Part shown: piece by piece, positions 51,816 through 63,391 of the stretch
Layout: each line of letters starts with the position of its first letter
Position numbering within the stretch: position 1 is the stretch's first letter
Assembly (NCBI GenBank): GCA_002633025.1
Contig: NMRB01000671.1
Coordinates: forward strand, 23,901 to 87,900
Reading direction: 5' to 3'
Length of the DNA stretch: 64,000 nt
From: Notospermus geniculatus
Taxonomy: Eukaryota; Nemertea; Pilidiophora; Heteronemertea; Lineidae
Notes under the pieces: generated by a model
The model's database searches: none
The model's input: the letters and a program-made list of their open reading frames with translations, nothing else
Told to the model about the DNA's origin: nothing
Program-made: the position numbers and the translations under genes

Positions 51816-53896
51816 AAGGGGCTGAGCGGTTAAGAAGGGATGTTGCAAAATTGGTAAAACTCGGAAACCACTAAAGCTATCGACACGAAAATCACTAGGC
51901 TGGTATCTTATATCACGTAATTAATAAATCTGATCAAGAGAAAACAAAAAATTAAGCAGTACCTTATTAACGAAACAATGCCAGATTTGCTACCCCTAGA
52001 AATCTGAGAAATAACCAGAGTTTGGGACTAGAACTTAACACAGGCATAAATCCACTCATTTGTGAAAGGTCTAGCATGACATATTGTTTTTTGTTTCATT
52101 TGATTAGCAGGAAATGTAACAAAAAGATAACAGATTTTGATTACTAAATGGGTGAACACCAAAGGGAGAACAGCCCATTACAATGCTGGAAAAGTGTTAT
52201 CCATATCTATTGTTGGTGTGACTCTGGCATGTCTGGTCAAAGTGCTGGTGGTGGTTATTGTGACATGGCATTACAAAATGAATTGGGAACCAATGTATTC
52301 CTGGTAGAAGTGGGCAAAGATGGATCCTTGCCATACTGCTCCGAGAAAATACGTGACAGCAAAATTCACACAGTTGAATGCCATCACTTAAACGATGAGA
52401 GGAATGAATAACATGGCGGCGGGAGAAATTGTGGGGAAAAAACAATCCACACTCCTCACAAAATATATCATCCATTCTCGATGTCCCTGTCTAATGCAAA
52501 GGGTGAAAGACCAACACTACAGCAGGCTTCCCAAACTTCGCAGTCGGACTGACTTCACACCAGGAGACAGACAGAAATAGAATCAATCAGATTTCACAAT
52601 AGACAGACAATACTTAAATTGACATATTGTGATCCTCGACCAAAAAACTAGTCATCAGTGACTTGAGGTTGGCAAGTTGGGACCATTGTGTTTGTCGATT
52701 TCAGCACTGTCTGTCTGTCTATTGTGAAATCTGATTGATTCTATTTCTGTCTATCTCCTGGTGTCAAGTCAGTCCGTCTGCGAAGTTTTGGAAACCTTCT
52801 GTAGTCTGTGTAGGTCTTTGGCCCTTTGCATTAGACAGGGACATCGAGAATTCATTGAACTGTCTGGATTATCTGTGGAAGCGACCTTTTTATTACATTA
52901 CACAATACCTATCAAGAGTGACATTCAAATGAAAATCTGTTTCAAGTTTTCTTCGATAATGTACAGGATAAAGTGGATAAATTGGATAAATTGGGAATAC
53001 ACAAAACAGTAAGGTAAGAACACTGCTACTATTCAGCACAACATGTAGGCCTATCATTTGACCTCATCTCTGCTAGAAGGATACCCTCTCTCTATTGAGA
53101 ACATCAACTTCAACTCAAAATGAGTCATTCCCCTCCTACAAAACACCCTCCTCCCCTTGTCACTTCCCTTTTGTTATTGAACACTTTCCCTGGTGGTGGT
53201 GGAGGCGGGGGAGAGCGGGCGGGCGGGGGATCTGCCACAGATTGTAAATAAACACTAGTATAGTAGAACATGGAACTCCCCCATTCTAACTACAACAAGA
53301 AAGTTGGACAGAAAATGTGCATTACATGTTTTAATATTTTGTAAGGAATCTGAAGAGAAATTTGGGAAGTTTCTCCCACTAGACCCAGGAGTTGTGTACA
53401 TCATAGGCATAGAAAACATTGGTTCACAAATCATTTTGTAATGCCATGTCACAATAACCACCACCAGCACTTTGACCAGACATGCCAGAGTCACACCAAC
53501 AATAGATATGGATAACACTTTTCCAGCATTGTAATGGGCTATTCTCCCTTTGGTGTTCACCCATTTAGTAATCAAAAATCAGTGATCATTTTGTTCCATT
53601 TTCTGCTAATCAAATGAAACAAAAAACAATATGTCATGCTAGACCTTTCACAAATGATTGGATTTATGCCTGTGTTAAGTTCTAGCCCCAAACTCTGGTT
53701 ATTTCTCAGATTTCTAGGGGTAGCAAATCTGGCATTGTTTCGTTAATTAGGTCATGCTTAATTTTTTGTTTTCTCTTGATCAGATTTATTAATTACCTGA
53801 CATAAGATACCAGCCTAGTGATTTTCGTGTCGATAGCTTTAGTGGTTTCCGAGTTTGACCAATTTTGTAACATCCCTTCTTAACCGCTCAGCCCCT
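51816..53896. mobile_element. 2.1-kb foldback element with ~800-bp arms
   Basis: The outer ends AAAGGGGCTGAGCGGTTAAG and CTTAACCGCTCAGCCCCTTT are inverted. The match continues through most of the left half (to about 52610) and most of the right half (52690-53896, with an extra insertion at about 52870-53250). The centre of symmetry is about 52650. It splits the 150-bp tandem array. A segment in both arms encodes the same hydrophobic peptide (see findings). The first ten bases resemble the ends of the element at 57489. Confidence 0.85.
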
Positions 53897-54170
53897 TTGA
53901 TATATTCAAATATTTCATTCTGTGATGGAGTTAGAGAGGTACATGTAGGATCAATTCTGGGAATCAAATGGGCTTACCAATTTTGATATCGGATGCTGGG
54001 ATCATGGTGACTTCAATATATCAAATTTGATATATTCAAATATTTCATTCTGTGATGGAGTTAGAGATGTAGGATCAAGTCCTACTCCCATGTTTACTGA
54101 CCCTGGGAATCAAATGGGCTGATCAATTTTAATATTGGGGTTCATGGTGATATCGATATCTCAGATGCGA
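53897..54170 (+). repeat. ~150-bp tandem repeat array, continuation
   Basis: Two further units (TCATTCTGTGATGGAGTTAGAG ... GGATGCTGGGATCATGGTGA) in register with the array at 51030-51815. Confidence 0.8.
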
Positions 54171-54339
54171 TTCATTAGGTAAATACGATATCTTAATACT
54201 TCCTTTGTGGTCCGTACATAATGTACCTGTACATGTTCATGTACCATTAAATCAGATCAGGAACCATATGACATTTACAATGTCCTTATTGTACTTGACT
54301 CGACGACTTGATGGCGCGATGACTCAATTAAATTTCCTG

Positions 54340-55110
54340 CATGGTGTCACGGACTTGTGGGTCTAGACGTCCATGCACATCCTGAGGGGTGAGGGAAACA
54401 TCGCAAGACCTCACAAGAAAGCCTACTGAACAAGGGCAGAACACTGAACAGACAACTCAGAGATCAACGATATGAATTTATTAAAGCTACTCAATTCTTC
54501 ACACATGTCATACATATCACTGTTCCAGGCAAACAACAGAATCAATAGTAGGTGGTTCTTAGGGAAATGTATCCAGCACCAGTAATATCATTACAACCAA
54601 CTTCACTACGATCGGGTGACAGTGACCCTCCGGCACACATTACAAAATACAGCTGCCTTCACTGGTCAGCAGTTGAAGGGCTTCCAAGATTTCAACGAGG
54701 AGATAAAATAATTCGTCCTCATCACTGCTCCAGAGAGCAACATCATCACAGTACATCGAATCCATAATAATCTAGGCTATAGCAAAGTATTAGCTACAAT
54801 AGTGACCACAGGCCTAAGTACAAAACATAATAAAAACGGTTAATTACCTTGCCCTTGACAATGTAAACTGCTACAACACAGAGTACACGGAGCTGCACAC
54901 TGTATGTACGCCACACGTGGTGTTCGTTTCTGCGAATTGATAGAACAAAAGGACGGGGTGAATACACGAGAGGGTTTCTAGTTTTCCCAGCGGTCCCCGG
55001 AGATGCTCGCAGGACTGACTCCCAAGGGCCGAGCATCCCCTTATATACCCAAGGGCCGTCGGGTCACGTGGGACGAGACCCGACCCCCACGAAGTTTCTA
55101 AACTGAGGCT
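54340..55110 (-). repeat. Possible LTR/promoter region of Gypsy-2
   Basis: On the minus strand a good TATA box (GGGTATATAAGGGG, about 55036-55049) is followed ~560 bp downstream by an AATAAA signal (about 54478-54483). This is the order expected in an LTR, in the orientation of the Gypsy-2 coding region. LTR borders and target duplication were not determined and the matching 5' LTR lies outside the window, so this is tentative. Confidence 0.4.
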
Positions 55111-57488
55111 GACATTGATTGTTTACTTGAACTAGGCCTACAAAGTTATAAAGTACAGAAAAACATGAGTTTTGATGATGATACACAATCAGCCAAGGCC
55201 AAGCTTGACGCTTACCTGGGTTTAGTCTCCAAACTGGATTAAAAAGAATGGTAAAAATCGTCCAAAAGTGTAAACAGCAGGTTCAAAAAGTACACTTCTC
55301 ATGCGACCTCGCGAGACGTTATGTTAACTCTAAATTACTATCACATGACGGTCATGTGACTATGAAAATCCAACATGGCAGTCGAATTACAATTTATACA
55401 AGCCTGGTGGCGCCCGGGTTCACGAAGTGACGTTGAGATCATGAGACTGCAGTTAGTTGCTGGGCCGGGAATAGATGTTTGGTTTGGGCAGCGGAAAGAA
55501 ACTCGATAGCAGGACAAATCCTTACATCCAAACAGAGAAAATCTTTGTGAATAAAAGAAAAGAAATGGAGAAAAAAATTTCTTCCACCACCCGGGCTCGA
55601 ACCCATGGTCATAGACAACCATAGCCATAATCACTGAACCCACTACTGATAACCCAAATGCGGCCATGGCCTATATTCACCATCAACACTGACCCCAATT
55701 ACCAACTCATCCATAAGGCATCCCTTTATTTTAGTCCCAAGAAGGCTACCTGAACATTCGTGCACTATATGTGTGTACACACATCGTATCTCCATACACG
55801 TCGGTTATGCGTGGATCAAACAAAATGGCGACCTGACTCGTCTGCTATGGGGCAATTCTGGACTTTTCTGGTTATTTCTCGGTGACGAAGGATTACATAC
55901 GGTTCAAATAAATAGGGGAGGATATCTTGATACACATCGTTGTGTAAAGGTGATATATTCATCTGATTTTTTTGCATGCTCTCAGTATTTTGTACACAAA
56001 AATGCCGTTTCATGATGATGTATACATTCGTCCATACATCGGCGATTATGCCCCAAACAAAAGTGTCGATTTCTCGAAAAAACGCGAGTAATATGTAAAT
56101 TCTACTATAAGAGACATAACTTGGCGTTACATTACACTTATTAGTGAAATTTCGTGCCAATTGGTGCTATATTAAGTGAATAAACCCGTGTGACAAGAAA
56201 TGATGTGGCACGAAAATAACGTCACTTCGTGAACAACAATTTGGGTAATAAAAAGTCTGAATAAAACATATTTACAACAGAACCAGAATGGTGAAACATT
56301 GTCAAAGCAAAGAAATTACTAATACTACTTAATGCCTAGATAACGATATCAACCTTCGTTGATACGACCCAATTATAAGCATGCTCCTCAAAGCCTGACA
56401 CTACACATACAAAATACACTGTGCAATGCACATGCATGCAACTTACTACACACGCACGCAAGTTACTGGGGGGGGGGGGGNGGGGGGGGGGGGAGACTCC
56501 AAATATACCCAACAGTTCCAATCCGTCTCACTACCCCCCACTAAAAATCTGAGCCGTCCTCGGCGAACCATATCAAATTCCCAACTCACTGCAATTCCAC
56601 GACCACTAAAAACAATGCGTAACCATGGGGTATCAAAACAATACAATGCAATAATATAATGACAGTACAATTATCATATCACAATACAGTTGAAAAACAC
56701 CTGAAGTGGTCGGTAATATCACTAATTACAATGATACGGCAGCGTCCAAACATATCCTAATTGTCCTGAGTTTTAAACAACAACAAAAATTTGTCATAGC
56801 CTTCCAACAACTCCATCCATACAAGAAACTCAAGAAGGCACATACAATTATGCAAATTCTTACACACATTCGTGGTTATAAACTGTAAAGGTTACCAAAA
56901 ATATACGATAGAAAAATATACTCTATATAACTTGGCAGTACTGGGCGGCTCAGCTTGTACTGGCCGGAAAGTCACGCAACGCACTTCTTATTCTACATGT
57001 ATTTACATTGCCAACCTGGCAAACTATCCAAGTACCAGGACACTCTGAACTGGTGACTACACAGCCACACTGTACTTAAAATCAGCCATATAAAATACAA
57101 TCAAAACTTAATATTCAATCGGCACCATGAAGATAAATGCACCAAATCTAAAAGAAAACTACTAACCTATAACCTACATACTACTTGCCCATACAAAAGA
57201 ATCCCGCCCTAATAATATGGCAGAACAAGTTTTAAAATGACTTTAAAATCGCGGCCCTAAGCCTATCAACTTGAGACGGTCATCCACTGACCATAAATAT
57301 TGCAATGGCAGCACCACGGGTGCTTAACGGCAACCTACAAACATATATATAAAATACAATTGAGCAATACAGGATTCACCGGTAACCTAAGCAGGCAGCC
57401 AAATATAAAGTTATATAAAACTACAGATACTCTGAGAAGGACTAGATAATGACAAACGATTTACAAGGGAAGACTAAGAAGGGCCTAA
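55111..57488. other. Non-coding; SINE-like head at 55585-55660 and G-run gap
   Basis: On the minus strand GTGGGTTCAGTGATTATGGC...CCATGGGTTCGAGCCCGGG (55585-55660) has tRNA-like A and B boxes. A G run of 26 bases broken by a single N lies at 56467-56493. A 25-codon frame (MSFDDDTQSAKAKLDAYLGL, from about 55165 plus) is too short to support. No other gene seen. Confidence 0.45.
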
Positions 57489-58254
57489 AGGGGCTGGAAG
57501 GTGAAAAATCAAAAAGTCCAGTTGTGCACCTGTAAGAGGGGATCTGAGTAATGGTTGGAATGTCCTTAACAAAAATGAATAGAAAAACACTCCAGTGACC
57601 CAGGCTTATCCATTTCTGACTTGACCTTATGATGATGAGTTCAGTAGTTAGGGAATAGGGCTTTATTGACCATCCATGGGGGTGGGCTGCATAATCTTTG
57701 CTAGTCATTTCCTTTCAGACTAGGTAAGACCAGGCTAGTGAATCAATGAATAAAAAGGTGACAATAGCCCCGATTGCCAACACCTCTGGTAACAGGCCAC
57801 TCATGATAAAATTGACTAACAATTGAATGGACCTGTCCCTTTTCCTAGGCCTGACCAACATTCTATGAAGTGTTATGTCAGTGTTATGGTGTGCTGATTA
57901 TGGCAAGAATATTTGGCTCTTCTATCCATGGTTTACACCCAAAGTGGTGTCTTCTTCAAAGTCCTCTTTTCATTAAAACAAAATATTTTTCTTTTATTTT
58001 AGGGTTTTAATCCAAAGATAAGCCCCTGCTTAAAATGCCTACCTATTCTTGCCAAAATATAACATCATTTTCACTGATTTTTCTGCAGCTGAAAAATCCA
58101 TTGTTTAATTTAATTAGGTCATAACCATGCAATTATTCCATGTTACCCAAAAGTGATGTCTCCACCCTATGATGTATCATCCCTGCAAGTTTGAAGTCTG
58201 TATGACTTACGGGCACAGAACTGGACTTTTTGATTTTTCACCTTCCAGCCCCTT
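57489..58254. mobile_element. MITE with 38-bp inverted ends, TA flanks
   Basis: AAAGGGGCTGGAAGGTGAAAAATC...AGTCCAGTT (57489-57526) is exactly inverted at 58217-58254. 766 bp, TA on both sides of AAGGGGC. It lies just downstream of the Gypsy-2 extra ORF and shares AAAGGGGCTG with the foldback element at 51816. Confidence 0.8.
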
Positions 58255-58260
58255 TAAAAC

Positions 58261-59376
58261 CTACCGAATGCTGAAACAGAAACATGAATCGTACAAATGA
58301 ATTCTATCAAAAATTTTCTGTAAGGGTACCTCCATCTGTCGGGGTGGGACATCAGATCCTTTAGGTTGTAGAGACACTACAGTCAGTTTATCCGTGAGGG
58401 TGTCCACTGCGTCTGTCAATCCTCTCACGGCTTGAATGTTGTCAGCGAGCAGTTGGTTTTGTGCAGTAACTGAGTTCAACAATGCGAGTAACATCAGGGA
58501 AGGGGGCACCTCTGGTGTCGGTACCTGGGACTGTGTACCTTGCAGCGTAGCGAGGTAACGTTCTACCTCCGCATTAAAGAGGGCCGCCATATCAAACGAG
58601 TTGGTTTGGGTGGCTATCGTCGAGCGTCGGGGAAACAAACCTGGCGATGATGGTGTGGAGTTTCCAGGGTTTCTTGATGAGACAGGGGTGTTCTCCTGAA
58701 CAGGGGAGACCACGCAATGAGATTTCGTCGGCCGGTTGGTTTCGGTGGGCGCGCAGGGGTCGTCTACAACACAGTCGTGCATACCGAAGAATTCCTCCTG
58801 CAGAAAATCCTCCGAGGTCCCCGCGGTGGGGCTTGGCTCCAGTGTGGCCAACAACTCCCTCAAGGGCGAAGGGGTCGGTGGGACGGGACTGGCATCCGGA
58901 GTCGGGCGTGTGGGCAACTCTCCCTCCACTGTATCGGCAGTTCTAAATCTGGTGAAATCCGTATCTAGCATCAGAGGGTCACGAGGGTTGAACAAGCTAT
59001 GATTAGGGGCTGACTGAGCTCGAGAGACCGTTTCATTCAGTGCAGCCGCTACCCCCTGACTTAATCGTTCGTTTAAGGGCTGCATGTAACTTTGAAGTCT
59101 ATTGGCGGTTAGTGTCTTTCTATTTCCAGTAACTGCCTCGTCCATGGCCGTTCCTGGCTGGCATCTCCGTACGTGTTTGTGGGCAAAACTGTGCGCCATC
59201 ATTTTCAGGTTGCACTTGCGGCACAGAAAAGGGGCTTCGTCCGCCGGCAGGTGTTTAACGAGGACGTGCCTGATAGTTTCACGCTCCCGGCCCACATGTG
59301 AGCATTGTAGGCAGCAGAAGAGGTGTGGAATGCCGGCTGCCAAATCCCTGGCAAAACGGTGGCTCTGGTCTTCCAT
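58261..59376 (-). CDS. Gypsy-2 extra ORF: two zinc-finger-like motifs, post-integrase
   Basis: About 370 codons from ATG 59376. The start codon immediately follows TTCTTATTGTCTTTCCAG, an ideal splice acceptor, so the protein is probably made from a spliced subgenomic RNA. Near the N-terminus are CCLQCSHVGRERETIRHVLV...KH and FLCRKCNLKMMAHSFAHKHV...RC, two Cys2-His2/Cys-like fingers. A long Pro/Ser/Thr-rich middle and a leucine-rich C-terminal helix (LLALLNSVTAQNQLLADNIQ, a possible coiled coil) follow. It lies about 220 bp downstream of integrase on the same strand, the place where envelope genes sit, but it has no signal peptide or membrane segment. A nucleic-acid-binding or gag-like accessory role is inferred. 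The MITE at 57489 lies just beyond its 3' end. Confidence 0.6.
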   Translation of the reverse strand: MEDQSHRFARDLAAGIPHLFCCLQCSHVGRERETIRHVLVKHLPADEAPFLCRKCNLKMMAHSFAHKHVRRCQPGTAMDEAVTGNRKTLTANRLQSYMQPLNERLSQGVAAALNETVSRAQSAPNHSLFNPRDPLMLDTDFTRFRTADTVEGELPTRPTPDASPVPPTPSPLRELLATLEPSPTAGTSEDFLQEEFFGMHDCVVDDPCAPTETNRPTKSHCVVSPVQENTPVSSRNPGNSTPSSPGLFPRRSTIATQTNSFDMAALFNAEVERYLATLQGTQSQVPTPEVPPSLMLLALLNSVTAQNQLLADNIQAVRGLTDAVDTLTDKLTVVSLQPKGSDVPPRQMEVPLQKIFDRIHLYDSCFCFSIR

Positions 59377-59595
59377 CTGGAAAGACAATAAGAAAAAACG
59401 AGATATAGATTGGCTACTAGTACTAGGAGTCGTTATGAAGGTTATTCAAAAGGCTCTGGGTGCAGAGCGGCTAGTATGGCGTTCTAGGGGCCAAGGGCCT
59501 GAAACAAATAAACAAAGGTGTTCGTTAGGGATACTGATGGGTCCCCTCTGGTGGGTAGTGGCTTCTCACTAGGCTGGCTGAGCTGCAAATAATAG

Positions 59596-60142
59596 CTAAA
59601 TAAAGTGCAGGTGCAGTTTCTTTAATGCACTGCGGAACCAGGGCGGTCGTTGGTCCCCCTCGTACGGTTTCAGCTTGTTGTGGTGCACTAATTTAGTTTT
59701 TCCACGCTTGTCCATCTGTAGGACGTAGTCGAGGTCGCTGATTTTTTTAACGACCAGGAAGGGTCCTTCAAACGCCTTCCTTAGTTTGGGCGTGATATCT
59801 AATTGTCCAATATCGGTTAAATACCACACGGCATCTCCGACCTGGAACCGGTTCAGGACTACTTTTCCATCGTACGACTGCTGATGTCGCTTAGCTGCGA
59901 CCTTCAAGTTGTCCCGGGTCACTTCATGCGCATGCTGCATGCGCTCACGGAGTCTATCTACATATTTTCCGTAGGACGGAATATCGCCGTCACCCGAGTG
60001 ACGGGATCCATAGCCGAACATGACCTCTGCTGGCAATCTAACCTCACGCCCCAGCATTAACAAGTTTGGGGTGAGGCCAGTCGACTCTTGAGGCGTAGAC
60101 CTATACGCGGCGGCCAAACAGCCAAGATGAACGTCCCATTCA
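59596..60142 (-). CDS. Gypsy-2 integrase C-terminal part
   Basis: Continues the integrase gene after the insertion at 60143. It has AAAYRSTPQESTGLTPNLLM and LGREVRLPAEVM (the conserved post-core block), GDAVWYLTD, LRKAFEGPFLVVKKISDLDY (GPF-type module) and VHHNKLKPYEGD. The frame is clean to the stop at 59596. Confidence 0.88.
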
Positions 60143-60875
60143 CAGGGCTTTCAATAGCGTGCGTATGGACGTATTTTACGCACTGAAATCTCAATTTACG
60201 CACGAAAGGAATAGCAGTGTTCGTCAAATACGCATTGCCTTGCAATTCAAAGAAGTCAAATACGCTCTAAAATTATTATATGATCGTCGAAATACGCATC
60301 AGCATCCCGCTCCTGGCCGTATTGCTGAAACGCCCAACCCCGGCGGCGGGAAGATGTTTCCGTCTTAGTATTATAGCCAAATGATAGCGCACAGCCGCCT
60401 GACTTTCTGTTGATGATCGCGTTCATCTCTCCACACAATACACTGATCACACAATGACTCAGCACCAGGCGGCAACACCGCTGACGTCACCATTCATTTT
60501 CGTGACTTTTATCATAGCACGTGGCTTTCTGTCTGTTCTGTATGGCGTGGCAGCTTACTCTATTTAAATCTGTGAACATTGTTCCCCGGCCTGTCCCTCG
60601 CGAGAAGACTCATTGATTTATGATGTAAGGTACCAACAAGCAAGAGAAAACCAGTGTTTTATTTGAAGTTTTCGATACAAACACAGACAAGTCGTCATGT
60701 CAAAAAAGGAAAAAAGATCAGACTATATATAATGGTGAATAAGGCAATACGCATTGACCACAAAATGAGGGAGTCAGGTGATGCATTGGCCTCCAGGGAT
60801 GGGAGTCATTGACGCATTGGGAAAAAACGGTGGAAGTCAATGACACCCTGACATCAGAAATTAATGAAAGCCCTG
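60143..60875. mobile_element. 733-bp element in Gypsy-2 integrase, CATTCA TSD
   Basis: Ends CAGGGCTTTCA and TGAAAGCCCTG form a perfect 11-bp inverted repeat. CATTCA is duplicated at 60137-60142 and 60876-60881. The CAGGG start recalls hAT elements, but those duplicate 8 bp, so the superfamily is open. The interior has recurring AATACGCA and CAATGCGT words. No transposase. Confidence 0.8.
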
Positions 60876-62257
60876 CATTCATCTTGCTGCCCTTTTAGGT
60901 AGGATTTTATCATCCTCACCAGTGTTTTATTGTACCGCTCACACTGGCCATTGCATCTAGGGTTTCCTGGGGAGGTACGGGTTTTCCTTATTTCTAGCAT
61001 GCGGCATAACTCTTTGAAAATAACGCTCTCATAATTCCGCCCCTGGTCGGAATGGAGGTCTATGGGGCAACCGAAACGAGCAATAACCTCGTTCAGGATT
61101 AGCTCAGCGCAGGTGGGAGCCGTCTGGTCAGGTATTGCAAAAATTTCCGTCCACTTCGTGAAGTGGTCGGTCACCACCAAAATATAGCGATTGCCACGTT
61201 TTGACAAGGGGAGTGGTCCTAGCACATCTGTGGCAAGCCGGTCAAGGGGGCCTCCAACGGGCATCCGGCCTAAGGGAGCGCGAGGGGTTTTTACTGGCGG
61301 CTTGATTTGGGCGCAAGTGTCACACCGAGCAACCCAGGTGTCGGCGTCTTCACGGACACCAAACCAGTAAAATCGCTGCAGCACCCGTTCTCTGGTCTTC
61401 CTCTTCCCCAAATGACCAGAGAGGGGACAATTATGTAATTGTCGGAGAATCTCATGGCGAAGTTTCCTAGGCACAATGAATTGAGAATAATGGCCAGTGC
61501 CGTCTTTCCTTACGAAATCCCGGCAGAGTAGTCCATCCTGAACTGACAAGGCTGACCAATTATTCCAGTAATGCCTGGAGGCCGGGCTAGAGGCGCAAAC
61601 AACAGCCCCGAAGGGTCTCTCACCGGACTCGTACCATTTCAGTACTGGACCAATGTCGGCATCACTCTGCTGAAGTTTGCGCAGGTCCTGAACACTGTAG
61701 GGCAGGGCCCAGCCAGGTTGGGTGGTGGTCTGAGCCTGAGACCTAGTTGCAGTCCTACGGATAATCCCGTCCTTACCCTGGGCCAGGGTACTATCCATCT
61801 CCTCGGACCGCCGCACACATTTGCTGCACGGTCCACATGGCAGTTTACTGCCATCGTCAGGGCATGAGCATTCTCTAGGATTAGGGCACCGAGACATACT
61901 ATCAGCGTTCTGGTGTTTCTTCCCAGGTCGCTGCTCAATAGCAAAATCATATGCGGACAAGATTTCGATCCAACGGGCGACTCTGGCTTTGGGGTCCTTC
62001 AAACTAAATAGCCACTTCAGAGCCATGTGGTCAGTGCGGATCAGGAAACGTCTACCCAGGAGTAGATGTTTGAAATGCTCTGTGAAGTGTTTCACGGCCA
62101 GGAGTTCCCTATCAGTCACGCAGTAATTGCGTTGAGCGCGGCTCAGGGTGGCACTACCGTACGCAATTACTCTCTCCTGTCCGTCCTGAACTTGCGACAA
62201 TACAGCACCGATGTCAACATCACAAGCATCAGTGTCAAGGATGAATAACCCATCCTG
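60876..62257 (-). CDS. Gypsy-2 RNase H and integrase core
   Basis: RNase H: LFILDTDACDVDIGAVLSQV, YCVTDRELLAVKHFTEHFKH and LIRTDHMALKWLFSLKDPKA give the acidic residues. Next comes a cysteine-rich spacer (CPNPRECSCPDD...CGPCSKC). Integrase: a zinc-binding HNCPLSGHLG ... CDTCAQIK, then the catalytic core with Asp in LATDVLGPLP, Asp in LHSDQGRNYE and Glu in GQCERYNKTLVRM. The frame is intact from the insertion at 62269 to the insertion at 60875. Catalytic residues are all present. Confidence 0.92.
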
Positions 62258-62268
62258 CCGTGGGTAGG

Positions 62269-63380
62269 GTGTCTGCTCTATTCGCCTTATCTCAATTCGC
62301 CTTCTCTCATTTTGCCTTTTCTCATTTTGCCATTCCACATCTCGCCTTTTCTCAATTCGCCTTCGCCTAACTTGCCTTTGTATTATTCTGCCTTTGTCCT
62401 AACTTGCCTTACTCCCAATTCACCTTTATCTCATCTCGCCTCATCTTAAATCGCCTTCTCATATTTCGCCTTCGTTCTAATCTGCCTTTGTATTATTTTG
62501 CCTTTTCTCTTTTCGCATTTTCTCGATTAGCCTTTGTCCCATTTCACCTTCTTCCCAATTTGCCTTTTCTCATTTTGCCATTTCCCATCTCGCCTTTACT
62601 CAATTTGCCTTCGCTTATCTTGCCTTTGTTTTATTCTGCCTTTGTCTTGACTGGCCTTTTCTCAATTCACCTTCGTCTCATTCTGCCACATCCTACTTTA
62701 CCTTCTCATACATATTGTGTCATGCATTTTTGTCGCCTTACCTTCAGAAAATGAACCTAGGAGACCATTTCTTACGAAACTATAGATGCTCTTGCACTGA
62801 TATCATTCTCTGTCTGTGAACGCTAAAAATCGGGTAATATTATCAAATGTTTTTGTTGAAAACTCACACAGAATAACTCTTTGACAAATGTTTGGGTGTA
62901 GAATATTAGTTCAGGTCACGGAATGCAGTTTTTAAGAAAAGGTAAAATGAAACAAAGGCAAAATAGGAAAAGGTAAGATGAGACTGAGGCAAGATGGAAC
63001 AAGGCGAAATAGGAAGGAGGCAAAATAAGAGTAAGGTGAATAAAGACAAAGGCAAGATGAGAGAAGGCGAATTAGGAAGAAGGCAAATTTAGACAAATGC
63101 GAATTGAGACAAGGCAGACTATGACGAGGCGAAAAAAGACAAAGGCAAATTAAGATAAAGGCAAAACTAGAAAAGGCCACTTAAGAAAAGGCAAAAAGAA
63201 ACAGAGGCAAAACAGGAAAAGGCGAGGTAGAAAAAGGCAAATAGAGACAAAGGCAAAATAAGATAAGGCGAAGTAGGAGAAGGCGAAATGAGAGAAGGCG
63301 AATCGGGAAAAGGCGAAATGTACACTTTTTGAAGGCAAAATGGGAAAAGGCGAAATGAGATAAGGCGAATAGAGCATGTA
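62269..63380. mobile_element. Foldback element of TCTCATTTCGCCTT minisatellite arms, 11-bp TSD
   Basis: Almost the whole left half (62269-62700) is loose tandem copies of CTCATTTTGCCTTTT, and the right half (62935-63380) their complement (AAGGCAAAATGAG). A ~230-bp unrelated centre lies between. Ends TGCTCTATTCGCCTTATCTC and GAGATAAGGCGAATAGAGCA are inverted. Flanked by CCGTGGGTAGG on both sides (62258-62268, 63381-63391). It interrupts Gypsy-2 between RT and RNase H. Confidence 0.85.
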
Positions 63381-63391
63381 CCGTGGGTAGG

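Noticed and set aside
55773-56160. Overlapping 80- and 114-codon frames on opposite strands
   Set aside because: They overlap a region with repeated CATACAYCGGYRATTATG words; no splice or domain support on either strand.
58647-59572. Arg/Trp/Ser-rich plus-strand frames
   Set aside because: They lie antisense to the Gypsy-2 extra ORF and have no family-like composition.
62404-63180. Phe/Leu/Pro-rich frames resembling membrane proteins
   Set aside because: They translate the TCTCATTTCGCCTT minisatellite; hydrophobicity follows from base composition.
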